From the NCBI GenBank assembly GCA_029565395.1, contig JAKQOG010000034.1:1-51141 (forward strand): a stretch of DNA of 51,141 bases, written 5' to 3'. The notes beneath the pieces were generated by a model. That model did not search any database. It saw only the letters and a list, made by a program, of their open reading frames with translations, and was not told the origin of the DNA. The translations under genes were made by a program, and so were the position numbers. This stretch comes from Candidatus Hydrogenedentota bacterium (GTDB lineage: Bacteria > Hydrogenedentota > Hydrogenedentia > Hydrogenedentales > CAILVY01). How positions within the stretch are numbered: position 1 is the stretch's first letter; each line of letters begins with the position of its first letter. This document shows, piece by piece, positions 25,063 through 33,654 of this stretch.

Positions 25063-26046
25063 ATGCCAGCCATATTTGTCACGCGCAGGATTCCAGAACG
25101 GGGTTTGAACATGTTACGGGTGGCATTTGGCCCCGAAAATGTACGGGTGGCCCCGCAAGATGGCGTTATTGAGAGAAAAGATCTGGTAGAGGGTGTGCGC
25201 GGGGTTGACGCCTTGCTTTGTATCCTGACAGATTCCATTGACGCCGAAGTTATGGATGCTGCCGGACCCCAATTGAAAATTATCGCCAATTATGCCGTGG
25301 GCTATAATAACATCGACGTGGCCGCCGCCACACAGCGGAGAATTCCCGTGACCAATACACCAGGTGTACTTACAGAAACCACCGCGGACCTCGCTTGGGC
25401 ACTGCTCATGGCTGCCGCACGGCGTCTCGGCGAATCCGAACGGCTGCTGCGTGCCGGGCGTTGGGCCGGATGGGGCCCCATGCTGTTCCTTGGTGTGGAC
25501 ATCCATGGAAAAACCCTCGGCATCTATGGCATGGGCCGCATCGGACAGGCCATGGCCCGCCGTGCCAAGGGTTTTGACATGCGGGTTATTTATCATGATC
25601 AAACGCCCATAGCGCAGGAACTTGAGCAACAACTCAACGCTGCGTATGTAGACAAAGCGGCCTTGCTCGCAGAATCCGATTTCCTGAGTATCCATTGCCC
25701 GCTCACCCCCGAAACACGCCACGCCTTCGGTGAGGCCGAATTCAAGGCCATGAAACCCACCGCCGTTATCATCAACTCCGCCCGCGGCCCCATCATCGAC
25801 GAAAAAGCCCTCGCGCATGCGTTGAATAATAATGTGATTTTCGCCGCGGGATTGGACGTATTTGAAGACGAACCCGCCATTCATCCAGACTTGCTCGAAT
25901 GCCAAAACGCCGTGCTCATCCCGCACTTGGGAAGCGCATCACAGGAAACCCGCGGACGCATGGCGGAGATCGCCGCCGCCAATATCCTGGCGCGATTAAA
26001 TGGACAAACCCCTCCTGCTTGTGTAAATCCGGAAATTCTGCAGTAG
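25063..26046 (+). CDS. D-2-hydroxyacid dehydrogenase, glyoxylate/hydroxypyruvate reductase-like
   Basis: The 327-residue enzyme has the NAD loop GIYGMGRIGQAMA and the catalytic Arg (INSARGPIID), Glu (DVFEDEPAI) and His (IPHLGSAS). The segment NYAVGYNNIDV and the early RRIPERGL are typical of the GyaR/GhrB branch, which reduces glyoxylate, hydroxypyruvate or 2-ketogluconate. The exact substrate is not resolved. It stands behind the gnd terminator and so probably has its own promoter. Confidence 0.87.
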   Translation: MPAIFVTRRIPERGLNMLRVAFGPENVRVAPQDGVIERKDLVEGVRGVDALLCILTDSIDAEVMDAAGPQLKIIANYAVGYNNIDVAAATQRRIPVTNTPGVLTETTADLAWALLMAAARRLGESERLLRAGRWAGWGPMLFLGVDIHGKTLGIYGMGRIGQAMARRAKGFDMRVIYHDQTPIAQELEQQLNAAYVDKAALLAESDFLSIHCPLTPETRHAFGEAEFKAMKPTAVIINSARGPIIDEKALAHALNNNVIFAAGLDVFEDEPAIHPDLLECQNAVLIPHLGSASQETRGRMAEIAAANILARLNGQTPPACVNPEILQ

Positions 26047-26113
26047 CCCGTGCCAACACACCATCCCCCTCACCACTACGGCAGCCTGAGAATTGGCAAT
26101 ACGAGGCGTGTTC

Positions 26114-26200
26114 TTACGCAGAGGGAACGAAAAACGATACGATCATGGCCACAATATTTAACACTGCAATGACAAGCTGAATTATCGCGCTTACGGACAT
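26114..26200 (-). CDS. Micropeptide 3, 28-residue hydrophobic helix
   Basis: The product begins MSVSAIIQLVIAV and ends IVSFFVPSA; almost all of it is one predicted membrane helix. AGGAG lies 7 bp before the ATG, so I prefer this start over an upstream ATG at 26296 that would add a polar 32-residue lead. It is the third and last of three similar tiny ORFs in a row. Function unknown: a regulator of a membrane protein or a type I toxin-like peptide are both possible. Confidence 0.6.
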   Translation of the reverse strand: MSVSAIIQLVIAVLNIVAMIVSFFVPSA

Positions 26201-26323
26201 TTTATTTCTCCTCTTGGTCTCGTAATCTTTTACTTTTCCATTTTCCGCGGCCTGCGTAACACATACGCATGGATGCTCAACCCTGCGGCTGATCATCCCT
26301 TGTGATATGTCTGGGCAAGCCTG

Positions 26324-26342
26324 ATAATAACGAAGTTATTAT
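26324..26342. repeat. Perfect 8-bp hairpin over the stop of micropeptide 2
   Basis: ATAATAAC-GAA-GTTATTAT. Read on the minus strand it has a TTC loop closed by C-G. It overlaps the TAA of micropeptide 2 and could protect the 3' end of an mRNA or separate the second and third units. Confidence 0.5.
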
Positions 26343-26419
26343 AGCCAGAAGGCCATCGAGGCGGCCACTACGCTGATGATACTTAACACCACTCTGATGA
26401 CAATTTCCATTACGGTCAT
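26339..26419 (-). CDS. Micropeptide 2, 26-residue hydrophobic helix
   Basis: The product begins MTVMEIVIRVVLSIIS and ends ASMAFWL. It has one Arg near the N-terminus and a continuous hydrophobic run. AAAGGG lies about 9 bp before the ATG. It resembles micropeptide 3 in its M-x-V start and the I-x-x-V-[VL]-[LS]-x-I-[IV] pattern, which suggests common descent. Function unknown. Confidence 0.6.
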   Translation of the reverse strand: MTVMEIVIRVVLSIISVVAASMAFWL

Positions 26420-26479
26420 GGTTTAGCACCCTTTTCTATCGAGTTTTTGTTTATTACCTGTCGTGTTCCCTGTCCTTGG

Positions 26480-26554
26480 CTATTCCGCGAACCAAATTAC
26501 CAGGTTGAAAATAACCGCGGCAAGCACTGCAAATATCTGGACCCATATCTCCAT
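26480..26554 (-). CDS. Micropeptide 1, 24-residue hydrophobic helix
   Basis: The product begins MEIWVQIFAVLAAV and ends LVIWFAE, with Trp near both membrane borders, as is common for single-span peptides. AGGAGG lies 9 bp before the ATG. It is the first of the trio, 194 bp after the CorA-like stop and on the same strand. Function unknown. Confidence 0.6.
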   Translation of the reverse strand: MEIWVQIFAVLAAVIFNLVIWFAE

Positions 26555-26748
26555 GCGTAACGCCCTCCTGTATTTAGGCCGCGCCTACACGCGGCACTTT
26601 GCCGCCACACGGCCACCCTCTCAGCCTATCAATTCTCTCGCCGTCTGTCAAGAAGAAGTACATGCGCGCTCGTCTTCGGGGGAAATTCTGGAGAATATTC
26701 GCCGGATAGTGAAGCCCGCCGGTTGACTCATCCGCCGTAAATAGGCGT

Positions 26749-27681
26749 TTACCGCCAGTATTTCTCAATCTTTTTGATTATATAGAACGTTACCACCCCA
26801 AGCCCTATCATGGTACAGAAAAACAGGGGGTAGGTCCACATCCAATTCCGGGGATTCGTCATCATGGAGAATTCTGACATCCCCCCCATGCCGGCAAAAA
26901 AACTGGGAATCGCCACGGCTATCACAATGGCGTTCAGGTTTTTCATCATTACGTTCAGGTTGTTGCTGACCAGGGAAGCCCGGGCATCCATCAAGCCGGA
27001 AATAACATTGGTATAAATCTCAGCCAATCGGTAGCATTGATCATTTTCCACGCTGATATCGTCCAGAAACTCCAGTTCCGCCGTGGTAAAACCGATCTTG
27101 GCGGAAAAATTCTTCAATTTCCCAATGGTATACCCATTGGAATGTATGGCATTCAGGTAGTAGACCAGGCTCTTCTCCAGCATGAACATATTGATCAAAT
27201 GGCGGTTTTCCATCGATGTGTTGATTTTCTGCTCCAACTCATCCGACACCATTTGGATCACCTTTAAGTGCTCTAAAAAGTGGAATATGGAGTTGTAGAT
27301 AAGCCGGAGCATGACATCGGCCAGGTTGCCCACATTTTGAAACACTTTTCCGGAGAAGAAAAGCCCGTCTTCCGCCACCACCACGATCAGCTTGTCTTGA
27401 TATAGAAACAGGCCGCTCGAAGTGACGCGGAACAAAAACTGCTCTCCCCCCGAATAGTTTCTGGGCCGTTTCATGATGATCGCCATGTGATCAGGCTCAA
27501 ATTCAACACGGGACAATTCATCCGGGTCCATCGCCGATTGCAGCGTGTGCTCGTCCACCTTGAGCACATCCACCAGATAGCGCCTCTCTTCATTATCCGG
27601 GCTTATATATAAATAAATCGGCGCGCCACTCTGCGTGCTCTCGGCAACCTTGCCTGCAACTATGTCATATTGTTTAAGCAT
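26749..27681 (-). CDS. CorA-like divalent cation transporter with a non-canonical signature
   Basis: This 310-residue protein has the CorA plan: a soluble alpha/beta N-terminal domain, long helices (about 125-245, with SLVYYLNAIHSNG and DNDQCY-like stretches) and two C-terminal membrane spans (about 247-270 and 280-300), ending IIKKIEKYWR. The usual GMN pore motif is absent; the matching position reads FFAGMGGMSEF, a variant of a divergent CorA branch. Transport of Mg2+, Co2+, Ni2+ or Zn2+ is possible; selectivity cannot be predicted. It is followed on the same strand by three membrane micropeptides. Confidence 0.8.
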   Translation of the reverse strand: MLKQYDIVAGKVAESTQSGAPIYLYISPDNEERRYLVDVLKVDEHTLQSAMDPDELSRVEFEPDHMAIIMKRPRNYSGGEQFLFRVTSSGLFLYQDKLIVVVAEDGLFFSGKVFQNVGNLADVMLRLIYNSIFHFLEHLKVIQMVSDELEQKINTSMENRHLINMFMLEKSLVYYLNAIHSNGYTIGKLKNFSAKIGFTTAELEFLDDISVENDQCYRLAEIYTNVISGLMDARASLVSNNLNVMMKNLNAIVIAVAIPSFFAGMGGMSEFSMMTNPRNWMWTYPLFFCTMIGLGVVTFYIIKKIEKYWR

Positions 27682-27797
27682 GGGAATTCATCCAGGAGAG
27701 TTAAAATACGCGGATATCATACCGCATTTGGGATCAAATATACCACAAAAATCCGCCTTATGATACAATGACACGGATAACATGCAAAGGACATATC

Positions 27798-28178
27798 ATG
27801 GGCATAACCATTTTGGAGATTGAAGTAGGTAATCCGGCCAATCCCAAAGCACTGGTTACAGTGGAATTTCTGGTGGATTCAGGCGCCATATATTCTGTGG
27901 TGCCCAAGAAAGTCCTGCGGCAACTGGGTATTAAGCCCATTGCAGAGCAGGAGTTCCGGCTTGCTGACGGCAGCAAAATTAAACGGAAGAAGGGCGGCGC
28001 TTTCTTTAAATATGGAGATGCCGTAGGCGTGGCGGATGTAATATTCGGTGAGCAGGGGGACAGCAACCTCTTGGGCGCGTTTACTCTCGAAGCATTGGGG
28101 CTTGCCCTTGACCCGATCCGCCGCGAGCTTAAGCCACTCCCTATGATTTTAGCAGGATATGATCCTCGTGCGAAGTAA
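27798..28178 (+). CDS. Retropepsin-like (clan AA) aspartic protease
   Basis: The 126-residue protein has a single catalytic motif VDSGA (about residues 28-32) and a later Ile/Leu-rich LLGAFTLEALGL segment that fits the conserved hydrophobic-Gly motif of retroviral-type proteases; such proteins act as dimers. ATG 27798 has AAAGGA 8 bp upstream and is preferred to ATG 27768. No signal peptide is seen, so it is cytoplasmic. It is divergent from the CorA-like gene and convergent with the kinase gene. The target is unknown. Confidence 0.78.
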   Translation: MGITILEIEVGNPANPKALVTVEFLVDSGAIYSVVPKKVLRQLGIKPIAEQEFRLADGSKIKRKKGGAFFKYGDAVGVADVIFGEQGDSNLLGAFTLEALGLALDPIRRELKPLPMILAGYDPRAK

Positions 28179-28199
28179 TATGCCCCGGCCTTGACGAGG

Positions 28200-29111
28200 T
28201 TACCGGCGCAGCAGCCTGCGCAGCCAAGGCCACGGATTGAACCACTCCCTGAACAACTTCCGTTTCTCTATCTTCCCGGTGGGAATTTCATGACAGGGAA
28301 CAGGTTCTTCCTGTGGCATTTCGCTCTGTTGATACAATTCGCGGAGCGCCGCATGAAATTCCCCGGCCGTCGCGAAACGCTCCTCCGGATTGGCCGCCAT
28401 GGCCTTGTTGGCAAACGCATCGCATCCCTGCGGCAGCCCGGGGCGCAGATCGGCGATGGTATGTTTCCCATCAGGCAACTGCCCCGTAAGCATCTCGTAA
28501 AACATCACCCCCAACGGATAAATGTCGGCCCGGTGATCCACACCTGCTGCATTAATCCGCTGTTCCGGCGCATTATACTGTATTTTCCCCATGTTGCTGC
28601 CGACCATGGTAAGCCCCTGGAAGGCGTCATTCAGCTTCGCCAACCCAAAATCCAATAACCGAACGGAACCATCCGACAACACCATGATGTTATCTGGCGA
28701 AATATCCCGGTGGATCGTGACGCGGTGGGCATGGTCCAACGCATGCGCCACCAGACACAAGACGCGGACCACGGAGCCAAAATTCAACTGACCACGCTGG
28801 TGCAGCCATTCCCGCACGCTTTTCCCTTCCACATATTCCATAGTATAGAAAAGCATGTCGCCTTCGCGCTGCGCGTCATAAATTTTTGAAATACAGGGAT
28901 GATCCAGTTGCTGAAGGGCTTCCACTTCGCGGGTAAACCGCGCAATGACGCGTTCATTATACATCCACCGGTTTCGCAGGACTTTCATGGCAAGACGTTG
29001 GCCGGTTTCTTTGTCTTTGACTAAAAACACCTTCCCCATGCCTCCGCGTCCCAGCGGATGCAATACCTCATAACGTCCGGCGATCAATTTGCCCTTCTCC
29101 CCCTCACTCAT
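28200..29111 (-). CDS. Hanks-type serine/threonine protein kinase
   Basis: This 303-residue kinase has the P-loop LGRGGMGKV, the ATP-binding K43 (LAMKVL), the catalytic loop HRDISPDN (D136, N141), DFG (D154) and a GSNMGKIQYNAPEQ activation/APE region. It has no extracellular sensor; the chain ends shortly after the kinase fold in a Trp/Arg-rich tail (WFNPWPWLRRLLRR) that could touch the membrane. It is convergent with the protease gene (21-bp gap) and divergent from the YhhN gene. Substrates are unknown. Confidence 0.92.
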   Translation of the reverse strand: MSEGEKGKLIAGRYEVLHPLGRGGMGKVFLVKDKETGQRLAMKVLRNRWMYNERVIARFTREVEALQQLDHPCISKIYDAQREGDMLFYTMEYVEGKSVREWLHQRGQLNFGSVVRVLCLVAHALDHAHRVTIHRDISPDNIMVLSDGSVRLLDFGLAKLNDAFQGLTMVGSNMGKIQYNAPEQRINAAGVDHRADIYPLGVMFYEMLTGQLPDGKHTIADLRPGLPQGCDAFANKAMAANPEERFATAGEFHAALRELYQQSEMPQEEPVPCHEIPTGKIEKRKLFREWFNPWPWLRRLLRR

Positions 29112-29237
29112 GGGGTTATTCGTCTCCTGCCCGGCTTCTCTGCCGTGTTAAATGATATTATACATCGATACAGAGTATTATAGAAACGTTTTCTTATGCG
29201 TCAATTCAAATTCCGTAAAACGGCTGCAGGATACGGC

Positions 29238-29915
29238 ATGACGAAACTCGATCGCTACGGCATGGCAGGGTTGTCCTTTATCATGGCAATTTTTGTCGTC
29301 GCCAAGTTGTACTTGCTTTTTTCGGGCATTTCATCCGGGCATGTGTGCGCGGTTATTGCTTCAACCGCTTTTGTGTTTATGGGAATACTCGGCGGGCGTT
29401 TTCATACCCCCTATGCCCGGCGGATAGTCCTCGCCTTAATCGCCTGCTGGATGGGCGACGTGCTGGGTATCTGGAATTTTTTCCACGGCCTCGCCGCTTT
29501 TTTTGCCGCCCATCTGGTCCTCTTAACCGCCTTTTGGGCGCAAGGTCTGGTCTGGCGCAAATTTTTCCGCTTTTTGGGACCGGTATTGGCAACCAACCTT
29601 GCCGTCCTGTTCTGGTTGTTCCCCCATGTTCCCATTTCCGAATATGCCCCGGTCACATGCTACCTCTCCGCCATCAGTCTGATGCTCTTATTCGCCTTCG
29701 CTGCTGCCCAGGCGCCGGGCGGATCAATCGCGCTCATGGGCGCTGTCATATTCTTTATTTCCGATGTCTTCGTCGCCCGATGGAAATACGTGGAACCCTC
29801 CGCCGTCAATGCCCTCTTTTGCTATCCCCTTTACTACGCCGCCTGCATGCTTTTCGCTCTCAGCGCTTGGTGGAACACACAAAAACTATTTCCTGATAAA
29901 TATAAGGAAAGTTGA
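29238..29915 (+). CDS. YhhN-family membrane protein (lysoplasmalogenase-like)
   Basis: The 225-residue protein has about seven to eight membrane spans. Two family signatures are visible: GDVLGIWNFFHGLAAFFAAH, and a late GAVIFFISDVFVA with the following CYPLYYAAC. Family members include TMEM86 lysoplasmalogenases, which cleave the vinyl ether of lysoplasmalogens. ATG 29238 has AGGA 7-8 bp upstream and is preferred to ATG 29196, which has none. Activity on ether lipids here is inference. Confidence 0.75.
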   Translation: MTKLDRYGMAGLSFIMAIFVVAKLYLLFSGISSGHVCAVIASTAFVFMGILGGRFHTPYARRIVLALIACWMGDVLGIWNFFHGLAAFFAAHLVLLTAFWAQGLVWRKFFRFLGPVLATNLAVLFWLFPHVPISEYAPVTCYLSAISLMLLFAFAAAQAPGGSIALMGAVIFFISDVFVARWKYVEPSAVNALFCYPLYYAACMLFALSAWWNTQKLFPDKYKES

Positions 29916-29978
29916 CATGGTCCTTAATGCATTGTATGCTTTTCATAGAAAGCATATATTCTTGTTTTGAGGTAGTGT

Positions 29979-30218
29979 ATGGCTAAGACAGTTACTCTTC
30001 GGCTTAATGAAAAAACATACCAGCAGTTTCGTGCCATTGCAGAACGTGAAAATCGCCCCTTATCCAATTTTATCGAAACTGCTGTAAAACGGTTTGTCGA
30101 ATCCGGACAGTATGCGGACGAATTCGAGATGAAAGAAATTCGCGCGAATGCACCTTTAACCCAAAGTATCAAGCGGGGGGTCATGGATGCCAAAGCCGGA
30201 CGCGGGCGCTTTATATAA
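29979..30218 (+). CDS. Ribbon-helix-helix antitoxin
   Basis: The 79-residue protein starts with a CopG/RHH fold (KTVTLRLNEKTYQQFRAIAERENRPLSNFIETA) that would bind operator DNA as a dimer. The C-terminal half (DEFEMKEIRANAPLTQSIKRGV) is the toxin-binding tail. GAGG lies 6-7 bp upstream of the ATG. It overlaps the toxin gene by 32 bp. It probably represses its own promoter, alone and with the toxin. Confidence 0.82.
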   Translation: MAKTVTLRLNEKTYQQFRAIAERENRPLSNFIETAVKRFVESGQYADEFEMKEIRANAPLTQSIKRGVMDAKAGRGRFI

Positions 30219-30459
30219 ATTCCGTTTATTTGAAACGGATGAGTACCAGAAATGTCTTTCCAAACTACCCAGAAGTGAAATCCGTTTCCTGAGTCAAAAG
30301 CTGGATGAGTACGTTTACCCTCAATTGCGTGAAAATCCATTTTGGGGCATGAATATCAAAAAACTTAAGGGGTATGCGCCAAATGTATGGCGCTATCGTA
30401 TTGGGAAGTTCCGCATCTTCTTTCACATTGACGAGCAAAAAAGGACAGTGTTTTATTAA
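30187..30459 (+). CDS. RelE/ParE-type toxin, C-terminally frameshifted
   Basis: The 90-residue product shows the RelE/ParE core (YKFRLFETDEYQKCLSKL, then NPFWGMNIKKLKGYAPNVWRYRIGKFRIFFHID) and stops at KRTVFY. Toxins of this family normally go on through a strand ending RRDAYK. In another frame directly after the stop the sequence reads LSVEYRRDAYK and then TAA (30489-30491), so a single missing base near 30454 has cut off the end. Either the toxin is damaged or the base was lost in sequencing or assembly. The start at ATG 30187 lies inside the antitoxin gene. Confidence 0.8.
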   Translation: MPKPDAGALYKFRLFETDEYQKCLSKLPRSEIRFLSQKLDEYVYPQLRENPFWGMNIKKLKGYAPNVWRYRIGKFRIFFHIDEQKRTVFY

Positions 30460-30491
30460 GTGTTGAGTATCGCAGGGATGCTTATAAATAA
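30459..30491 (+). pseudogene. Detached C-terminal tail of the RelE/ParE toxin
   Basis: Codons from AGT at 30459 to the TAA at 30489-30491 read SVEYRRDAYK, the conserved family ending, in a frame shifted relative to the upstream toxin ORF. One inserted base between about 30452 and 30456 restores a continuous ORF. Confidence 0.75.
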
Positions 30492-30611
30492 GGTTGGATT
30501 TTTTTCCAATGCGGTTTTAGGCAACAGCATGTATGCTTCCGCTACTGAGATGCTTCCAGTTACTGGCTTCGTTATAATGATGTCCGCAACCATCAACCGA
30601 GGGAGATTGTC

Positions 30612-31259
30612 ATGTATATTGGACGCATTGTAAGTGTGGCGCAAACTCAGGATGGCCGGATCTGCGCGGTATATCGTGTTTCCAGCCGTTCGTTCCCGAA
30701 CCGCACCGCCGTAGTCGGCGAAAATAAGGTCAGCATCATCCCCAAACCCGGCTTTGAATCGGATATCCATAAAAATCCCTATATCGCCTATAACTGCGTG
30801 CGGATTGTGCGAAACGGTTCGGTCGCGGTTGTGACCAACGGCAGTCAAACCGACCCCATCGCGGAAAAAATCGATATGGGCATGCCCATCCGGGATGCCC
30901 TCGTCCTTTCCAGCATTGCCCTGGATTACGAAAAAGACAGCTATAACACGCCGCGCATCAGTGCCGCCGTGGATAAGACCGAGAACACCGGCTGGCTTGC
31001 CATTGTCCGTCACGATGGTCTGGAAGTCCGTAAAATGCCTCTGAAGCCTGGCATTTTCTTCCACGTGGCGACCTATGAAGAAAATCATGTTTCTGAATCG
31101 CAAACCGGCATATTTGACGCTGCCAATGCCGAAGACGCCTGTGATTTTATCCTGGGCAAAGGGCTTTTCGCCCAGCGTGAGAATCCCGTAACGGCGGTCG
31201 CCGCCATGGCCGATCAAAACTTGTTTGCACTCTGCGCCAAGGACGCACAACCACGCTAA
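30612..31259 (+). CDS. purO: IMP cyclohydrolase, archaeal type (PurO)
   Basis: This 215-residue protein has the PurO hallmarks MYIGRIVSVA, the highly conserved YRVSSRSFPNR, and NPYIAYNCVRIV. PurO closes FAICAR to IMP, the last step of purine synthesis, and replaces the cyclohydrolase half of PurH. It is best known from Archaea, with scattered bacterial homologues. GGGAG lies 7 bp before the ATG. Its stop overlaps the start of the AAA+ gene (TAATG). PurB, another enzyme of the pathway, is two genes downstream, which supports the role. Confidence 0.88.
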   Translation: MYIGRIVSVAQTQDGRICAVYRVSSRSFPNRTAVVGENKVSIIPKPGFESDIHKNPYIAYNCVRIVRNGSVAVVTNGSQTDPIAEKIDMGMPIRDALVLSSIALDYEKDSYNTPRISAAVDKTENTGWLAIVRHDGLEVRKMPLKPGIFFHVATYEENHVSESQTGIFDAANAEDACDFILGKGLFAQRENPVTAVAAMADQNLFALCAKDAQPR

Positions 31260-32812
31260 TGCCATCCTCATTCCTCGAAGAGATTGACGAACTCATCCGC
31301 GCGCGGTACACCCTCATTTGGGTGCTGACCTGGGAAGAGCAGCGCGCACGGAAGCTTTTGGCGCAAGTCGCGGCCAAACAGCAGAAATCTCTTTTTGAAT
31401 GGAGCATCACCGATGGCTTCCGGCGCATTACAGGCCCTCAAGACAGCGCCCTGCAATCCCCCAAACGCGAACGTGAACCGCTGGCCGTCTTGAATGAAAT
31501 CCTCCAAGCCAACACCTCCGCCCTTTACCTCCTCAAGGATTTTCATGCCTATCTCGATGCCCCGGAAATCGTGCGCCAAATCCGTGACCTCGGCCATGCC
31601 CTTTACCACAGCCGTAAAACTTTAATTATCCTTTCCCCCCGCTTAAAAATCCCCGCCGAGTTGGAAAAGTCAATCACCATTGTGGATTTGCCCCTGCCTT
31701 CGTATGATGATCTGGCCGCATTGCTGAAAGAAATGCTCGCGGCGCCTAGTGTATCCCGCCGGTTCCGCGTCGATCTCGCATCCGCCGAAATGGATGCCCT
31801 CATCAAGGCCGCCCTCGGCCTGACCCTCGCTGAAGCGGAAAATGCCTTCGCCAGAGCCATTGTCCGTGATAATGTTTTAGACAGTGGCGATATTCAGGCT
31901 GTTATCGAAGAGAAGAAGCAAGTTATCCGGAAATCCGGGCTTCTTGAATACTGTGATGCTCCGGAACGCATGCAGCAGGTTGGCGGAATGGACCTGCTGA
32001 AAGACTGGCTCGCGAAACGGGTTCGTGCGCTCAGCCCGGAGGCCCAGGCTTACGGGCTTCCTTCGCCGCGCGGCGTGCTTCTTCTTGGCGTGCAGGGATG
32101 TGGCAAAAGCCTGATGGCCAAGACCATCGCCGATTCCTGGCGGTTACCCCTCCTGCGCATGGACATGAGCCGTATATTCCAGGGGTATATTGGCAGTTCA
32201 GAAGAAAACATGCGCCGTGCCTTGCAGACCGTGGAAAGCCTTTCGCCTGTAATCCTTTGGGTGGACGAAATTGAAAAGGCCTTATCCGGTGTGGACGGGT
32301 CCAGTGCCACGGATGCCGGCACTACCGCCCGCGTCGTCGGCCAGTTCCTCACCTGGATGCAGGAAAAAACATCCCCCGCCTTTATTGTTGCAACCGCCAA
32401 CAGTATAGGGGGATTGCCCCCGGAGTTGCTCCGGAAGGGGCGTTTGGATGAAATCTTCTTCGTGGATCTGCCCCGGGGACGGGAACGCGGCGAAATCTTT
32501 CAAATCCATCTAAAACGGATCGGCCGCGATCCCAACCGGTTCGATTTGAAAGAGCTTGCCCAGGCCTCCAAAGGGTTCAGTGGCGCGGAAATTGAACAGG
32601 CCATCATCAGCGCCTTGCATGACAGCTTTTTTGAGAATCGTGAATTGGAAACCCGTGACATTCTCAAAAGCCTCTCGGAAACCGTCCCCCTTTCCCGCAC
32701 CATGCGCGAACAAATCGAGGAACTGCGCACTTGGGCCCGCCATCGCGCACGGCCCGTTTCCTCCCTTCAGCATATCTCCTCCAATACAACCCCTGGAGAG
32801 ACCAGGTCATGA
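31259..32812 (+). CDS. Ycf46-like AAA+ ATPase
   Basis: The 517-residue protein has an N-terminal region (about 1-200) with an inactive-looking fold typical of Ycf46, then an AAA+ domain with Walker A GVQGCGKS (about 277-284), Walker [10 protein letters not shown] (about 331-339), sensor 1 IVATANS and an arginine-finger region RKGRLDE. Ycf46 proteins are soluble and lack the FtsH protease domain; their role is not settled in most bacteria. It is translationally coupled to purO (1-bp overlap) and to the TPR gene (ATGA), so it belongs to the same transcript. Confidence 0.87.
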   Translation: MPSSFLEEIDELIRARYTLIWVLTWEEQRARKLLAQVAAKQQKSLFEWSITDGFRRITGPQDSALQSPKREREPLAVLNEILQANTSALYLLKDFHAYLDAPEIVRQIRDLGHALYHSRKTLIILSPRLKIPAELEKSITIVDLPLPSYDDLAALLKEMLAAPSVSRRFRVDLASAEMDALIKAALGLTLAEAENAFARAIVRDNVLDSGDIQAVIEEKKQVIRKSGLLEYCDAPERMQQVGGMDLLKDWLAKRVRALSPEAQAYGLPSPRGVLLLGVQGCGKSLMAKTIADSWRLPLLRMDMSRIFQGYIGSSEENMRRALQTVESLSPVILWVDEIEKALSGVDGSSATDAGTTARVVGQFLTWMQEKTSPAFIVATANSIGGLPPELLRKGRLDEIFFVDLPRGRERGEIFQIHLKRIGRDPNRFDLKELAQASKGFSGAEIEQAIISALHDSFFENRELETRDILKSLSETVPLSRTMREQIEELRTWARHRARPVSSLQHISSNTTPGETRS

Positions 32813-33654
32813 GCCGCTTTGAGTGGCTGGAATTCGATGCCTCCACGTTCCCACAAGGCGGCACGCTTGACGAAACGCAAATGCCCACCGATGGCTCTTC
32901 GTTTTACCGGGCCGCATGCCGTATGCGGGAAGCCGGCTTTTTCGATACCGCCGCACAATTATTCGCACGCGCCATCGGATTTGATGAACAGCATTACCTT
33001 GCCTGGATCGGCATGATCGACAGCATGGTTCGTGCGGGTCATATCGAGGACGCGGATCGAAAGTCCTATGAAGCTTTGAATAACTACCGGCAGGTGCGCC
33101 TGTTTTACGCCTCCCGCGCTCTTGCCCTGGCGAATCGCGGTTCTCTGGATGAGGCTATTTTACTCTCTGATGTCAGTATGGAAGGAGAACCTTCCGCATA
33201 CGCCTATTGCATCCGCGCGGAAATTCTGCTTTTACAGTCCGGGGAAAACCGTTCTGAAGCATTGGGCTTTTTGGAGAAGGCCATGAATCTGGCCGGCGAT
33301 CCGTGGAATACCAGCCTCTTGGGAGGTATGATATTGTTGAATGCGGGCTGGCCGGCACTGGCCGCGGGGTATTTCAGCGAAGCCCTGCACTGCAATCCCC
33401 GGGCCACGGCAGGCTTCCTGTATCTGGGCGATTGTTTTAAAGCCCTGCGCTTGTATGATCAAGCCCAGTTCTATTACCAGAAGGCCCTGGAGATCACGCC
33501 CAAGCATGAATTGGCGGTAAAACGGCAAAAAGAATGTGTTCCCTTTATCTATGGACTCACGCGGGTCTTCCATCGCGAAACCTTGCGCCGCCGCTGGAAC
33601 AAAGAATTTGAAAAGCTGTCGAAGAAAGGATCCTCGAATGGCAATCACTACTGA
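32809..33654 (+). CDS. Tetratricopeptide-repeat protein
   Basis: The 281-residue protein starts at ATG 32809, which overlaps the AAA+ stop (ATGA) and has GGAGAG upstream. It is built of TPR-like helical pairs ([57 protein letters not shown]). There is no signal peptide. The last 17 bp overlap purB. Coupling to an AAA+ ATPase suggests that it serves as adaptor or assembly partner for that enzyme; this is inferred from gene order. Confidence 0.78.
   Translation: MSRFEWLEFDASTFPQGGTLDETQMPTDGSSFYRAACRMREAGFFDTAAQLFARAIGFDEQHYLAWIGMIDSMVRAGHIEDADRKSYEALNNYRQVRLFYASRALALANRGSLDEAILLSDVSMEGEPSAYAYCIRAEILLLQSGENRSEALGFLEKAMNLAGDPWNTSLLGGMILLNAGWPALAAGYFSEALHCNPRATAGFLYLGDCFKALRLYDQAQFYYQKALEITPKHELAVKRQKECVPFIYGLTRVFHRETLRRRWNKEFEKLSKKGSSNGNHY

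Larger units (their letters stand above)
26047..26748. other. Intergenic region holding three micropeptide genes
   Basis: No conventional gene lies here. On the minus strand, downstream of and in the same direction as the CorA-like gene, are three tiny ORFs with ribosome binding sites (listed separately). A GCCGCG...CGCGGC hairpin (26579-26596) lies between CorA and the first of them, and an ATAATAAC...GTTATTAT hairpin (26324-26342) overlaps the stop of the second. Confidence 0.65.

Noticed and set aside
26463..26726. 87-codon plus-strand ORF across micropeptide 1
   Set aside because: No ribosome site and no recognisable domain; the minus-strand micropeptide has a strong AGGAGG site.
30448..30462. 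Programmed -1 frameshift in the toxin gene
   Set aside because: No proper X-XXY-YYZ slippery heptamer lies in the zero frame and no downstream stimulator is evident; a simple base loss is the better reading.
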